From Xylocopa sonorina (Eukaryota > Arthropoda > Insecta > Hymenoptera > Apidae): 64,000 bases of DNA. Shown piece after piece: positions 1 through 11,096 of the stretch (the first letter of the stretch is position 1; each line of letters begins with the position of its first letter). The stretch is from contig NC_135203.1 in assembly GCF_050948175.1 (NCBI RefSeq), positions 2,232,001 to 2,296,000 of the forward strand, written 5' to 3'. The translations under genes were made by a program, and so were the position numbers. The notes under the pieces are model-generated. The model was not told where the DNA came from and did no database searches. It saw nothing but the letters and a program-made list of their open reading frames with translations.

Positions 1-75
1 TTCACATAACAGTATTACTTTTCCTTCAATAATTACAAGACATTTTAAATAAATATTCATACAAAATGATTTCAG

Positions 76-467
76 GTGATTCAGAAGCAGAAGGAGTTAG
101 ACTTCAATTATCCGAACGAACATGTAGCTTATGGTCATATATAAATCAACCAGAAATATTAGAGAAATGGTTAAACCCTTTGTATGAACCAAATTCAGGA
201 GTTATTTGGCCCAGTGTTGCACCGATTAGTATCCAGTTATGGAAAGAACTTTATCTTGCTCATACAAGTGTTGCTCCATGGAATGGTTTACTTTCATCTA
301 TAACACAAGCCAAACAAAATTATGTAGCGGTACGGAAAGTTGCTGGTCAATTGCAAATTCAGATCAAACGTACGATAGAAGAAATGCGCTCAAATCCTGA
401 TATATCTTATGAAGAAGAGAATCAAGACGAGCATACCTGTATAGCACAATTAAGCTTAGAATCATGA
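76..467 (+). CDS. 3' terminal exon of an unrecognised protein-coding gene (partial)
   Basis: An open frame of about 130 codons ends at TGA 465-467 and is preceded by a good 3' splice site (tttcag at 70-75). The exon therefore starts at 76 in phase 1, completing a codon begun in an exon left of the window. The peptide is soluble, with no membrane segment. It has aromatic-rich stretches (SLWSYINQPEILEKW, IWPSVAPISIQLWKELY), a probably helical segment near the middle (NYVAVRKVAGQLQIQIKRTIEEMRS) and an acidic C-terminus. I do not recognise the family. Codon use and the clean splice acceptor make it look like a genuine last exon rather than a chance frame. Confidence 0.6.
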
Positions 468-1658
468 AATATCGGATATGGTAGATTATAGAAATCTCAA
501 AAAGAAAACAAAATGGTATAGTGTCTGTCTGTCTTTATTTATGATATAATGTCAACATGTAAAAATTTGTTTACCAAAAATGCATCACAATATTAAAAGT
601 ATTTGTTAACATTAAATGTCTTTTAAATATTTTTAAGTGCTAAAAATAATTTTTATAGCAATACAATAAGGCAAATATATGATAATATCCATAAATATCA
701 ATACATATATCATGTATTCATACAATTATTTATATATTATACTACTTATGTTTAAATATAGTTTATCATGTATTTAGTATAAGTATTTATTTACAAAATC
801 ATATAAAATATATAATTTTAGGCAAAATAATATATACTCACTATAGATATAAATAATAAATAATTGAGACATGCAATGAAAAAAACAATGAAATTATATA
901 AATATTATATATGTACAAGGCATTTGAACAAAAAAGTACGAAACTGGAGTATAATAAATATTATATTAAAAGTAAGTATTAATGAAAATTTAATATTTCC
1001 TTATAATATTATTATTATTATTATTATTATTCCCCTATTCAAGAGTAAAAATAAACTATACGTATGAGTAAATAAGATATGTAAATTTTTACTGTTACTT
1101 ATATTAGATAGACGAAGAAAGATTGAAGAAATGTGAGAGGAAAAATGAAAAGCGAAAAGAGAGGGCGAGATTTAAGGACAATATGATTATTCTTGGTAAT
1201 GAAAAAAATCATTGGAGGGGATACACGGCAGATGTTCGTCAATAAAAGAAGCTAACCGAATTCTACAATTGGTACAAAATTCGAAAATATTTATGTTATA
1301 TACGTACGTTTTTTAATAGTGTATGTGGAAATTGAGTATATATATACATTTTACAATTTTGAGATATATATATTATCAAATGAACACATACAGATTTATT
1401 TCGATGTAAAATAACATAAAATGAGTGTTTCATTTTTCTTTCAAAATATATTGCTTACACTAGTACAAAAGAATATTTACCGATGAAATATAAACATAGA
1501 TTTATACAACTTCTTTTTTTATATTCTCTTATCTTGTACATTTTGCTAATTTCTTGCATTTACGACGAAGCACAAAACTTTTCGAAAACATTGAAGTTCA
1601 TTTTTTTTGTCCAATGAACAAGTATGTTGAAAATGGTCTCTGGAGATCGGCTCGATTT
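468..1658. other. Intergenic / 3'UTR sequence, no gene seen
   Basis: Very AT-rich. It begins with the probable 3'UTR of the preceding gene and includes a short (ATT)n run at about 1007-1030. The open frame at 864-1067 has low-complexity lysine/isoleucine composition and is not believable as a gene. No RNA gene or conserved motif was seen here. Confidence 0.6.
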
Positions 1659-1729
1659 CCTTGGATGAGTGTGGATCTAGTCACGAATAAAATTATAAAA
1701 ACGTGAACTGAAATCAAACCCATCTAAGG
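1659..1729 (-). ncRNA. mir-279: mir-279-family microRNA precursor hairpin
   Basis: On the minus strand positions 1683 down to 1661 read TGACTAGATCCACACTCAT followed by CCAA. The first 19 bases match the well-known insect miR-279 mature sequence, including its seed GACUAGA. The expected fold is present. The 5' arm (about 1729-1702 read on the minus strand, beginning CCTTAGATGGG) pairs with the 3' arm containing the mature sequence (ending CATCCAAGG) through G-C, A-U and G-U pairs with a few mismatches. It closes on an A/T-rich loop of about 16 nt. The mature strand lies on the 3' arm, as is typical of miR-279. The bases after position 19 (CC rather than UU) suggest a paralogue such as a 279c-type copy, but I cannot assign it. 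It lies in the 2.7-kb gap between two plus-strand protein genes, antisense to them, so it probably has its own transcript. Confidence 0.92.
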
Positions 1730-3187
1730 TCATCGGACAAATCCGTTTCCTATCCTCTGAACAATGATGCTGAAGCTTGATAAAACGTTGAGCGTCAGTG
1801 AAAAAAAAACATTCCAGTGAAATATCCACGAGAGAGTGTAAGTGTACGGTCTTAATCGACAACAGTATCACGAGGCAGAGTGCAGTAGAATGATGTATTT
1901 TAAAATGGAATTGCAAAAGTTGCGGGTAGGGGAATAAAAGCAAAGGAATTTGGATTGGTGCGCCTCTCTTTACCTACTACATCTTGCTCTTCGTATGCTA
2001 GGGATAGAGCCCTTAAAACGGGAAGCGATATACCTAAATCACTTAATAAAAAATTCAACTGCGACTAATTTATTACTTTTGATTTTGAAAAGTTTTCAAA
2101 TTTTACGTACACAAGCTATCATTATATAAAATAAAGTTATATATACATATATTAGTTTTAGTTATAAATATACTATAAGTGTAGCTATGTATTTGTATAG
2201 GAAATATACACAAATAATATATATATATATGTAACAAAGTATTAAACATCAGTACAATTTTTTAGGTCTTGTACTTCCCCTAACATTAAATAAATATGCA
2301 ACCGACCAATAAAAAATGATAGTACTAAAGGATAGGATCATTTCTTATTGGATAACAGCTATACACGATTGTATAGTAATGTAGAATCAATGCTCCTGTT
2401 TCTACAATATTCATAAGTTAGTGATTTGAAAGAATCATTATTTAATTACATTTCGATCGTTATATATTTGTTTTCATTTATTCTTCTTTAACCAAACAGC
2501 ATCGCGTAATATAGGTATTTAGATATATGGATTCATTCTCATGTAGAATCTAAATAAAATGTTCCTATGAAATAAGAAACACAACGACCAGATAGCATAT
2601 TTATTTGTCCTGACACATTCACTCGCACTATGTGTATGTACATACATACGTTTTGTAGTGTTGGGAAACTGCTATTTAGATAGTAAAATGTTTGTTATCA
2701 AAAAGCATCAATGAAACAGAAACATTTAAAAAATGCCATATGTGCGCGTTTAAATAAATTGGTAATGGTTTTAGATAATTCCGTTTCTATAAAGGTACGA
2801 ACACTTTTGTCATGATAATAGCAAAAACTACTGATTACAGAGCGAAACTGTTAATTACAGAGTAAAACTATCTAATAATTCAGGACAATTCCTATTTTTC
2901 AATGTTATAATTGTTATGACTTTCTCATTGTTATTATTATATTCGCGCTGTTGTAATATGTTTAAATTTATTGGAAAGGTTTAAAGTTTTCTTAATATTG
3001 ACTCTATTATAAATATATATATATATGTTTATAACCTTCAATTTATATGAAGTTATTAAACGTAGTAAATAAAACATAAAATATAATAATTAATACATAT
3101 TTATGTATAAAGTAACTTTTATTTAATGTATGTATATTTGTTGTAATAATATATGCGTGTATCTTATTCAAGAAAACAATTTTTTAG
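1730..3187. other. Intergenic, upstream flank of mir-279 and of SAP130
   Basis: AT-rich with short (TA)n tracts near 2215-2235 and 3010-3025, and an imperfect tandem duplication near 2832-2870 (two copies of ATTACAGAGyrAAACTrT). It must hold the minus-strand promoter of the mir-279 transcript and the plus-strand 5'UTR of SAP130. A splice acceptor at 3186-3187 (ttttttag) shows that at least one 5' non-coding SAP130 exon lies further left. No other gene seen. Confidence 0.5.
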
Positions 3188-3197
3188 GGATATAGAC

Positions 3198-4790
3198 ATG
3201 AATACAACGTTAAGTTCAGTCGACAATGGCGGTGATAAACTTGTGTCAGAAACAAGTGTACAAAGCATAGCCCAGAATTTAACTACTATACAAAATATAC
3301 AAAATGTGCAAAGTGTTGTTCAAAGTAATATACAAAGTATTCAATCAACCCAGACGATAGTAGGATCAATTGGAACACCTACTAATATTGTAGGTAAATC
3401 AATGTCAATGGATACAAATACAAAATTACCTATAATGAAACCTGTAGTGCCCTCTGGTACTACCTCGTCTTCAGAAACAAACAAAATAACCACGACGGTA
3501 ATTATTTTTTATCAATGTTTAAAGAATTCGATCTTATCATCTAATCATTTTAACAGTGATCATAACAGACTTAAATAACTGTTTTTGTAGATCTGTTCTG
3601 TGGGTTCAACAGTGAGGATAATATCACCAGGTATGTTAAATACAGTGGAACGTCAAAATCAACCACAAGCTCAGCAATTGTTGCAACAGGCACAACAAGT
3701 GACAAGTATACCAGCTACGTATCATGTGCCTCGAGGGCCAGCTGCAGTTGCTAACATTTCTGCTCCAAGATCAACAGTAGCTACTCCTATTGTTAGAGCG
3801 AATACAGGACAAACTATACCTACTACAAGATCAGGGTACTTGTATATACACATGTACTTTATAGATAGATAATTAAACATTAAACATTCGAATAAACAAA
3901 ATTTATTTTATTCTGTAACCACAGAAGTAGATGTAGTGCAGAAATCGATACGACATTTTACATCTTTTAGAGTAAATACAACTATTTCAAATTCTCAATG
4001 GCAACCTAAAACGACATCAGTTGTATATGCACAACCACAAAGGCACACTGCACCTCCAGTTAGTCGAATCTCAAGGCCACCATCAGCTGTGTATACCAGT
4101 CAACAATCTCGTTTGATTACACCTACAGCCCAAGGAAGATCTGTGCAAGCTACAATGGTCACTGGCGTTTCTGGCACTCCGTCTAGATTAATAGCACCTG
4201 TTCTTCAAGCAAGCAATAGTATTACAAGGTTGCCGGTTTCACAAAGCAGACCGCCTACATCTCAAGTATCGAATATATCACAAACTACACAAGCTGGTAG
4301 ATCTTCGACTCAAACTATTCAAGTAAGTTACTATGCTTTAGTAATTAGCCAATTGATTAATTAATTAATCAGTGAATTTAAATTAAGATGTAGTTGTAAA
4401 TAATAGTAACAAAATTAATAGAATAAATAAAATTTATGAATAAATAAATTTTATTTATTCTGTAATCAAATTTTAGCCTAATCAGTCAAACAGACCTTTA
4501 AGTACCACGGGCATCGTAAATCGCATAGCTGTATGTACAGCACCTGTAGTTGGAACTGCAAACAGAGTAACTGCTTCAACTTCAGTGACTGTTCAGCCAA
4601 CGGTCGGGAGACAATTATCAATTAACTCTGTTGCTACTTCATCAACTGGTACTGTTAGTCGGATTGTAATCCCCTCTCAGCAAGTAGGCATAAAACTACT
4701 TTATTATGCATTATCGTTATGTAGAACTTACTTCATTAGTACTTTAAATATTGAACAGAATTGATCATATAATAGATACAACAGCAACAA

Positions 4791-4835
<45 letters not shown>

Positions 4836-6301
4836 TCGCCACAATCACAATCACAAGCACAAGCTGCGCCTCGTATCGTCCAGACAGTAACCTCTTTGTC
4901 CGGTCTTAACACAATGTCTCGTGTAATTGCTACAACGGCAAATACATCAAACACAACAAGAATATCACAGCCTGCATCAACTACTGTTGCTAGAATTACT
5001 GGAATGTCTTTACATCCTTTACCTTTAGCAACTACAAGAGTTACATCTGCACCTGTTAAAACAGTGCAGGCACAAAGTATCGGACAATCTGTACAAATCA
5101 AACCTACTCAGCAAACTGGATTCCGAGTTTCTTCAGCGAGTAGTACGAATAATAACCCAAATACGACACCTACACAACCGGTTCAAGGACAATATTTGCA
5201 TCCACCACATACTGCTACCTATTACTCCTTTGAACCTACAGGTAATTTTTATTGGTTGTAAGTAGAGGCATTTACGAAATAAATGTTATTAATAACCATA
5301 GTTGCAGGCACATATACTCAATATCGTCAAACTCCAGTAAGAGTACTTGTTGAACCTGGATATGATGAACCACATACAAAAACGAATGCATCTCCAAGAC
5401 CAAGTATACTCAGAAAGAGGGATCATGACAATTCACCCATTAAAGGTACAAAATTGGATAAATTGACACGATTCTTTATTTCTTTTTTTCCTTCCTTACT
5501 TTATTTTCATGTATTCTTATGATGTAAAGATCAATGAAACGGCTTTGAATTTTTAAGGTGCGGCAAAAAATTTAGTTCCTGTACTTGCATCTTTACCTCC
5601 TGTTACAACATCCAGTCCTCCGTGTTCACCGAGAGGAGATCAAGATGGTGGAGGTTGTCAAAGTTCAGGTTCTACCACAGTTTCAGCAACGTCATCACCT
5701 GGGCTCGATGAAGAACCAGAACAATCAAGAATTACTATAAATCCAACAGTAGAAATGTCTCCGAGGAAAAAGCCGCGAAAACAACAACTTACTGGAGTAG
5801 AATTAACAGAATCAAGATGTACCGAAGGAGAAATGCAATTCATCACTGAAGAAAGAATGAAAAAAGAATTTAAAGAGGAACCGAAGGAAAAATTAGAAAA
5901 ACGACAAACTTCAAACATACAATGCGATATTATTAAATCTCCCACACAACAACCAACAGTTGCAATACGAACACGACCTATGCCTAGTTTATTAGGTACG
6001 TGAAATGATTATACGTATAACTGCAATTGTTTGGAGTATACGCTAAAAGAGAGATAATTAATTTAATTTTATAGGGCCATCTTGGAAGAATAGATGGAGC
6101 AGTAGACTTCACCACTATAGAAGACCAAGCGAGGTTCGACCTCGAGAGGAAAGACGACCTACAGTTGCAGAAATAGCTCAACAAAAGCATGTACTACAAA
6201 AATTAAATGGTTGGAAAGTGTACCATCTTACTGCACAAATGGAAGACATTGCTGATCTTGAGAAACAAGTATGTAATATTCACATAATAGTAATAGTTGG
6301 C

Positions 6302-6341
<40 letters not shown>

Positions 6342-6692
6342 ATAATAATAATAATAATAATAATATTTAATTTTTAATATTTAATTTTTTATTTAATTTA
6401 ATATTTAATTTTTTTTTAATTATGTGATTTCACATTTTTGTAGGTACATGAAAAGTTGAAAACAACATTAACCATGCTTGAATCGCAACAAAACGTCAGG
6501 AATAGACAAGATGATGGTCTTGAGCGTGTAAATGAATTAATCAAAGGAAATATGCAACGTAGTAGTTTAATTAGTGAAGGAATGAATGAAGCACGCACGC
6601 AGCTTATTACTATATTTAAACATAAAGGACATATTACAGATATTTTACAACGGTGCGGTAATAAACGAGCTCAAAAGAAACGAGATAAATGA
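3198..6692 (+). CDS. Sap130: Histone deacetylase complex subunit SAP130
   Basis: Nine coding exons join in phase to 859 aa: 3198-3497, 3591-3835, 3971-4322, 4477-4683, 4785-5241, 5308-5445, 5558-5995, 6075-6268, 6444-6692. ATG 3198 lies 10 bases after an acceptor, so upstream exons are non-coding. The N-terminal two thirds is low-complexity, rich in Ser/Thr/Gln/Ala/Val with a polyglutamine tract near residue 370. The C-terminal ~150 residues form the conserved SAP130 C-terminal domain (LNGWKVYHLTAQMEDIADLE, then a long coiled helix ending in a lysine-rich tail), the region that in vertebrate SAP130 binds the Sin3 complex. Expected role: nuclear scaffold of the Sin3A-HDAC corepressor. The acceptor of exon 5 is ambiguous (4776 or 4785, both in phase). 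DNAAF3 follows 485 bp downstream on the same strand. Confidence 0.93.
4420..4461 (+). repeat. Perfect 16-bp inverted repeat just upstream of the SAP130 intron 3 acceptor
   Basis: AGAATAAATAAAATTT (4420-4435) and its exact complement (4446-4461) flank a 10-base loop, 15 bases before the AG at 4475-4476. The right arm supplies most of the intron's polypyrimidine region. It could be a splice-site hairpin, but AT-rich sequence makes chance palindromes fairly likely. Confidence 0.7.
4785..4835 (+). repeat. CAG/CAA repeat coding polyglutamine in SAP130
   Basis: Seventeen consecutive glutamine codons, mostly CAG with CAA at both ends, sit immediately after the splice acceptor of SAP130 exon 5. The repeat is in frame, so length changes alter the protein. 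Because the repeat itself ends in CAG triplets, additional AG acceptors are available at its edge. The opposite-strand cysteine-rich frame here is only its shadow. Confidence 0.95.
6302..6365. repeat. (TAG)n(TAA)n microsatellite in SAP130 intron 8
   Basis: A run of GTA/TAG triplets passes directly into AAT triplets within the intron between 6268 and 6444. Ordinary trinucleotide microsatellite, likely polymorphic. Confidence 0.95.
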
Positions 6693-7177
6693 GCTAATAT
6701 GTACGAAATGGATTTACGTGAATATGTTTATAAGAAATCCTTGCATAAGCAAGGTTTCAGAGGGAGTTATTTTTATCTGTGAATCTATATTATAAAATAA
6801 ATGATTTTATAAGTCTATAACATAATTGTCACTAGCATGTTCATATTTTAACATATAATGCATATTATTCCTTTATTGTTTTATATACGATATCCATACA
6901 TATTTCTTTGCGATATGTATTTTGGTAAATTTTAAATAAGAATACGAGGAGTACAAAGTCGAATAAATTGTTCATTCATGAAATATGAAAATATGGTTTT
7001 TCAGTATACTATGTATGTAGGTGCATACTGTATATATAATAGAGAAACAATCAAGCGAATGGATGTTACTATGGCAATAACATATCTTGATATCCTTATT
7101 TATAACAACGATAATATTGAGTATTTTAAAGTTTATTTTATAGCTCGGATTACGTATGAATTATTTTAGAATCTAAT

Positions 7178-8974
7178 ATGTGGTGGGGATACAGTCCTGC
7201 ATTAGACATACAGTTTGAAATTAGTAAACATGGAACTAAATATCCAGATGAATATTTCGACGTGTTAATTGTAGGTGCTGGCGATGCAAGACATATTTTG
7301 AAGACATTAGCATCATCTTATTTGTATCGTGATTGCATTATTTTATACAATGTAATCGAATCAACACTGGAACAAATTGCTAGGTCTACTCTTTTATTAA
7401 GTACTTGTTTAGAAGCAGACTTAGGTATGTATATAAGGTTTCAAAGAAGCATAAATGTTGTAATTGCTTCTGTGAACAATTTTGTTTTCTAAATTAAAAT
7501 TAAATAGTATAAAAAAGATGAAAAATTGAACCTATATATCAAAAAGGACTGCAAGAAGCAACTCGATATTATTTAGAGATATTTGGCAATACGTTAATAA
7601 GACCTGCAACAGCTAAGTATTTGATAAGATGCTGTAATAAATTGGCTGATATACCAACAAATACAATTAATTGTCCTTGGTTAAGCTTGGAACAGTTAAG
7701 ACATAAGGATAAAGATCGATTAGAAGCAATTTTTAAGTGAGTTTTTTTTAATATCAAATATATTTGTATATTGTATCTTATTATGTTTATTAGTTGATTA
7801 ATTATATCCTATTGTCTTAATTATATGTATATCGTAAGATTTTGGGAACGTGCAACATGTGAGAATATTCCTATTACTGAGTATTGGGATCAGAGAGTTA
7901 GGAAATCGTTGAAAAGCAGATATGATTATCGAGATGGTGTTTACGATTGGGATTATCATATGATTTTAAAGTCAAGAGATATTTCAAATTTAACATTACA
8001 GGAATACAGGTAAGTTTGTTGATTATGAATAAAATATTTTACAAATGCTTGTGCATAAACATATTTTTATATTTTGCTTTATTTTATTTTAACATCAGAT
8101 TTTGGAGAAATAATGGAATTGCATTCACTTGGCTAGAGGGCGAACCAGTTAGAAGTAATCCAACATTATTGAACAATATAATACAATATGGGCCTGGATT
8201 TATACATTACACTTATTTAGGGGATATTGTAAATGGTCCTTTCTTCTCTTGGAATTTGCAGGAAACAGAGGACATCCATGCGTAAGATGCATTCTAATCT
8301 GACAGATTTTTATTATTATTAACAGTATTAATATCATAGGCATATAACATTACTAAAAATAATAATATGTTCAGCAAGAAGCATAGAGCAACTGATATAG
8401 CTGAACGAGAAATTATCCGATCTATATATGCAATTAGAACTAGAGAACCAATATCTGAAGATCTTATCGCATCTCATAGAGATTCCTCTATATTAAATGG
8501 TACTTTAATAACTGAAATGCCTAATAAAGGGATGGAACATGAAACTTGGCCAACAAAAAAACAAAAGTGTGAAGGAAATAGAACATCTTGGATAGATGTT
8601 AAAAATCATAAAGTATTATTATATTTGATCACGAGAATTATAAAATAACTCTCCTGTAATTTACATTATAATTTCAGATAATTTTTCACCCCATGTCTTC
8701 GCTGGAAACTTTCAAACATAAAGCAGAATATATTAATAAATTTGACTTTATTTGGGTAGCGTATAATATGATGAAGCAATTACCCAATCTTGTGCCACTA
8801 CTCAAAGAAGGGCAAATTATATTAGTGGAACTACCAAAATATTTGGTGAATTTCCGGGATGATAATCTACAAACTTTTATGATGGAATTAAAAACTATAG
8901 CACATTGCAATGGATTGCGTGAAATTAGTGATATAAACATTAAGGAGCATTATATTGCTCGATTTTGCAAATAA
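7178..8974 (+). CDS. Dnaaf3: Dynein axonemal assembly factor 3 (DNAAF3/PF22)
   Basis: Six exons in phase give 441 aa: 7178-7424, 7547-7736, 7839-8009, 8099-8281, 8375-8612, 8678-8974. The start ATG opens the family hallmark WWGYSPALD, followed by a Rossmann-like stretch (YFDVLIVGAGDARHILKTL) resembling a methyltransferase fold. Other conserved blocks are GLQEATRYYLEIFGN, the EYWDQRVRKSLKSRYDYRDG segment and RFWRNNGIAF, and the C-terminus ends LARFC-like (YIARFCK). Human DNAAF3 is somewhat longer because of a C-terminal extension absent here. Known role: cytoplasmic preassembly of inner and outer dynein arms for motile cilia; in insects this implies sperm flagella and chordotonal cilia. Exon 2 uses a weak, pyrimidine-poor acceptor (tatatcaaaaag|GA) that is nevertheless required by phase and by homology. 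Confidence 0.93.
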
Positions 8975-9294
8975 ACAGCGATCTAAGTTGTTTATTTTTA
9001 TTCCTATGTCCGATATAGATTAAAAATAGTTTAAAATAGTTAAAAATTGTTAACTTGAAATTAGACATAGTTATATGTACATGAGTATAACTAGAGTATA
9101 TAAATTTACAATTTCACATATCATAATGTACTTTTAAGTATTTGTATACACTGATTGTATACTTGAGCACGTACATACTTATATAAATGCATATGTACAT
9201 TTTCATATGTTTTGCACAAAATTGTTTCGATATTATTTAAATAACTATATATATATAAATATAACTATATATATATAAATATATATATATAGAC
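8975..9294. other. Intergenic AT-rich DNA with a short tandem repeat
   Basis: Holds the DNAAF3 3'UTR and, at about 9239-9292, an AT tandem repeat (two copies of ATAACTATATATATATAAAT followed by TA steps). This repeat abuts the left end of the hAT-like remnant. No gene seen. Confidence 0.6.
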
Positions 9295-9447
9295 CAGGGG
9301 TGATTCGTGTATAGGCACTGGAGAATTGCAGCACTCCCAGAGGCGGCTCGTTCATAGATACTACAGCGCCTCCTATTTCCACTTGATATTATCGCAAACA
9401 TTTAATATAATGAGTCTTCTCCTCTTTCTTTACACTTGTACAATATA

Positions 9448-9668
9448 CAGTGCTGGACAAAAGTATTGGCACAGCATGATTGTTATGATAAAAATGCTTA
9501 TAACTATGAAACAAATTGTTAAAAAGGAAAAATTTGTTTACACGTTTATTTATTTATTATTCTAGATTATTATTTAACAGAAACAGTAATATAAATAAAG
9601 TGATATGCGAAATAATAACAAAAACATATTTATTGAGCGTTTTAAGCATGGACAAAAGTATTGGCACA
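9448..9668. repeat. Left terminal inverted repeat (IR/DR) of the Tc1 element
   Basis: Starts CAGTGCTGGACAAAAG and ends with the inner direct repeat GGACAAAAGTATTGGCACA. It is the exact complement of the right repeat by my reading. Confidence 0.95.
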
Positions 9669-9817
9669 TTATACAAAATTTAGTGTAGTTGTATCTCTCC
9701 GAAAAAAATCCGATTGTCACTTGATGGTATAGGTAGGGGATTCCCTGATAGTCATTTTTTCTAACAGTCATCCTTAAGTTCAGTCGATTAGCAACATAGG
9801 AAATATAACAAGCAACA

Positions 9818-10846
9818 ATGTCAAGAAGAGGGAAAGAAACTACAAGTGAAGAGAGAAAAATAATATTAAATTTGCACAAAATGCGAAAATCTTATAGTGA
9901 AATAGCAAAAAGTGTTAATAGAAGTCGATTCACTATTAGAAGTGTCGTAAAACGATTTGAGAATCAATCAGATTTCAAAAGTAGGAATCGAAGTGGACGT
10001 CCCTCAAAGTTAACAGTTAGAGAAAAACGGAAAATTGTAAAGGAAGTGAAAATAAATTGTAAATTAAACTCATCACAACTTAGAGCAAAGTTAAATGAAG
10101 AAAATAAAAAAGAAGTAAGTTCGAAAACTATACGGAGAGTGTTAAAAGATGCGGGATATTCTGCGTGTGTCGCAAGAAGGAAACCATACATATCCAAGAA
10201 GAATCGGAAGATGAGAAAAGAATTTGCAAAAGAATTTATAAAAAAGGATCCCACATTCTGGAATAACGTATTATTTTCAGATGAAACTAAATTTAATATA
10301 TTTAAATCAGATGGCAGAGTATTAGTTTGGAGAAAGCCAAATACGGAAATGGATCCACAACATTTACAAGCCACTGTGAAACATGGAGGAGGTGGAGTCA
10401 TGGTATGGGGTTCCATTGCAGCGTCTGGGGTTGGCGAATTAGTATTCATAGATGAGATTATGGACAAATATGTATATTTAAATATATTAAAGGAAAATTT
10501 ATTTAAAAGTGCTAATAAATTAAATCTCCCGCGTGATTTTTATTTTCAACAAGACCATGATCCAAAACATACTGCCTATATTGTACGACAATGGATCGTT
10601 TACAATACCGCACATACATTAAATACCCCACCCCAGAGTCCAGACATGAATCCCATCGAACATGTTTGGAATGAATTAGAAAAAAAAATTAGAAAATATA
10701 ATATAACAAACAAAAACCAATTAAAAGCTATTATTTTACAAGAATGGAACAATATAGAGCCGGATTTTACAAAAAAATTGGTAACTTCAATGCCAAAACG
10801 ATTGAAGGAAGTTATCATGAGGAATGGAGGGCCAACCAAATATTAA
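9818..10846 (+). CDS. Tc1-like transposase, full length (342 aa)
   Basis: Cut-and-paste DDE transposase. The N-terminal ~110 residues contain two helix-turn-helix domains (SYSEIAKSVNRSRFTIRSVV; then a second after residue 65) separated by an AT-hook-like linker GRPSK at residues 60-64. The catalytic domain carries D155 (LFSDETKF), D246 (FQQDHDPKHT) and E281 (NPIEHVW). There are 34 residues between the second Asp and the Glu, i.e. DD34E, with the family glycine box HGGGGVMVWG at 189-198. Length is normal for the family and there is no stop or frameshift. The start ATG 9818 lies 150 bp inside the left repeat. The codons are as AT-rich as the surroundings. The opposite-strand frames are shadows. 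Confidence 0.97.
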   Translation: MSRRGKETTSEERKIILNLHKMRKSYSEIAKSVNRSRFTIRSVVKRFENQSDFKSRNRSGRPSKLTVREKRKIVKEVKINCKLNSSQLRAKLNEENKKEVSSKTIRRVLKDAGYSACVARRKPYISKKNRKMRKEFAKEFIKKDPTFWNNVLFSDETKFNIFKSDGRVLVWRKPNTEMDPQHLQATVKHGGGGVMVWGSIAASGVGELVFIDEIMDKYVYLNILKENLFKSANKLNLPRDFYFQQDHDPKHTAYIVRQWIVYNTAHTLNTPPQSPDMNPIEHVWNELEKKIRKYNITNKNQLKAIILQEWNNIEPDFTKKLVTSMPKRLKEVIMRNGGPTKY

Positions 10847-10875
10847 TTTTTAATTTCTAAGTACTTTCAATCATT

Positions 10876-11096
10876 TGTGCCAATACTTTTGTCCATGCTT
10901 AAAACGCTCAATAAATATGTTTTTGTTATTATTTCGCATATCACTTTATTTATATTACTGTTTCTGTTAAATAATAATCTAGAATAATAAATAAATAAAC
11001 GTGTAAACAAATTTTTCCTTTTTAACAATTTGTTTCATAGTTATAAGCATTTTTATCATAACAATCATGCTGTGCCAATACTTTTGTCCAGCACTG
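10876..11096. repeat. Right terminal inverted repeat (IR/DR) of the Tc1 element
   Basis: Starts TGTGCCAATACTTTTGTCC and ends CCAGCACTG at the TA duplication. It mirrors the left repeat over 221 bp. Confidence 0.95.

Larger units (their letters stand above)
9448..11096 (+). mobile_element. Intact Tc1/mariner (Tc1-like, DD34E) transposon
   Basis: A 1649-bp element bounded by TA target duplications (9446-9447 and 11097-11098). It has 221-bp terminal inverted repeats that I could not distinguish base for base, and one full-length transposase gene between them. Each repeat contains two copies of the GGACAAAAGTATTGGCACA motif, one at the outer end and one at the inner end: the IR/DR arrangement of two transposase binding sites known from Sleeping Beauty-type elements. 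Identical repeats and an unbroken gene mean a recent insertion that may still be mobile. It landed inside a hAT-like relic downstream of DNAAF3. Confidence 0.97.

Noticed and set aside
1677..1943. 88-codon minus-strand frame
   Set aside because: Overlaps the mir-279 hairpin and has no protein family features; the conserved signal here is the microRNA.
4736..5101. Cysteine-run frame opposite SAP130 exon 5
   Set aside because: Shadow of the CAG/CAA polyglutamine repeat on the other strand.
9964..10467. 167-codon minus-strand frame inside the transposase gene
   Set aside because: Antisense shadow of the intact Tc1 transposase.
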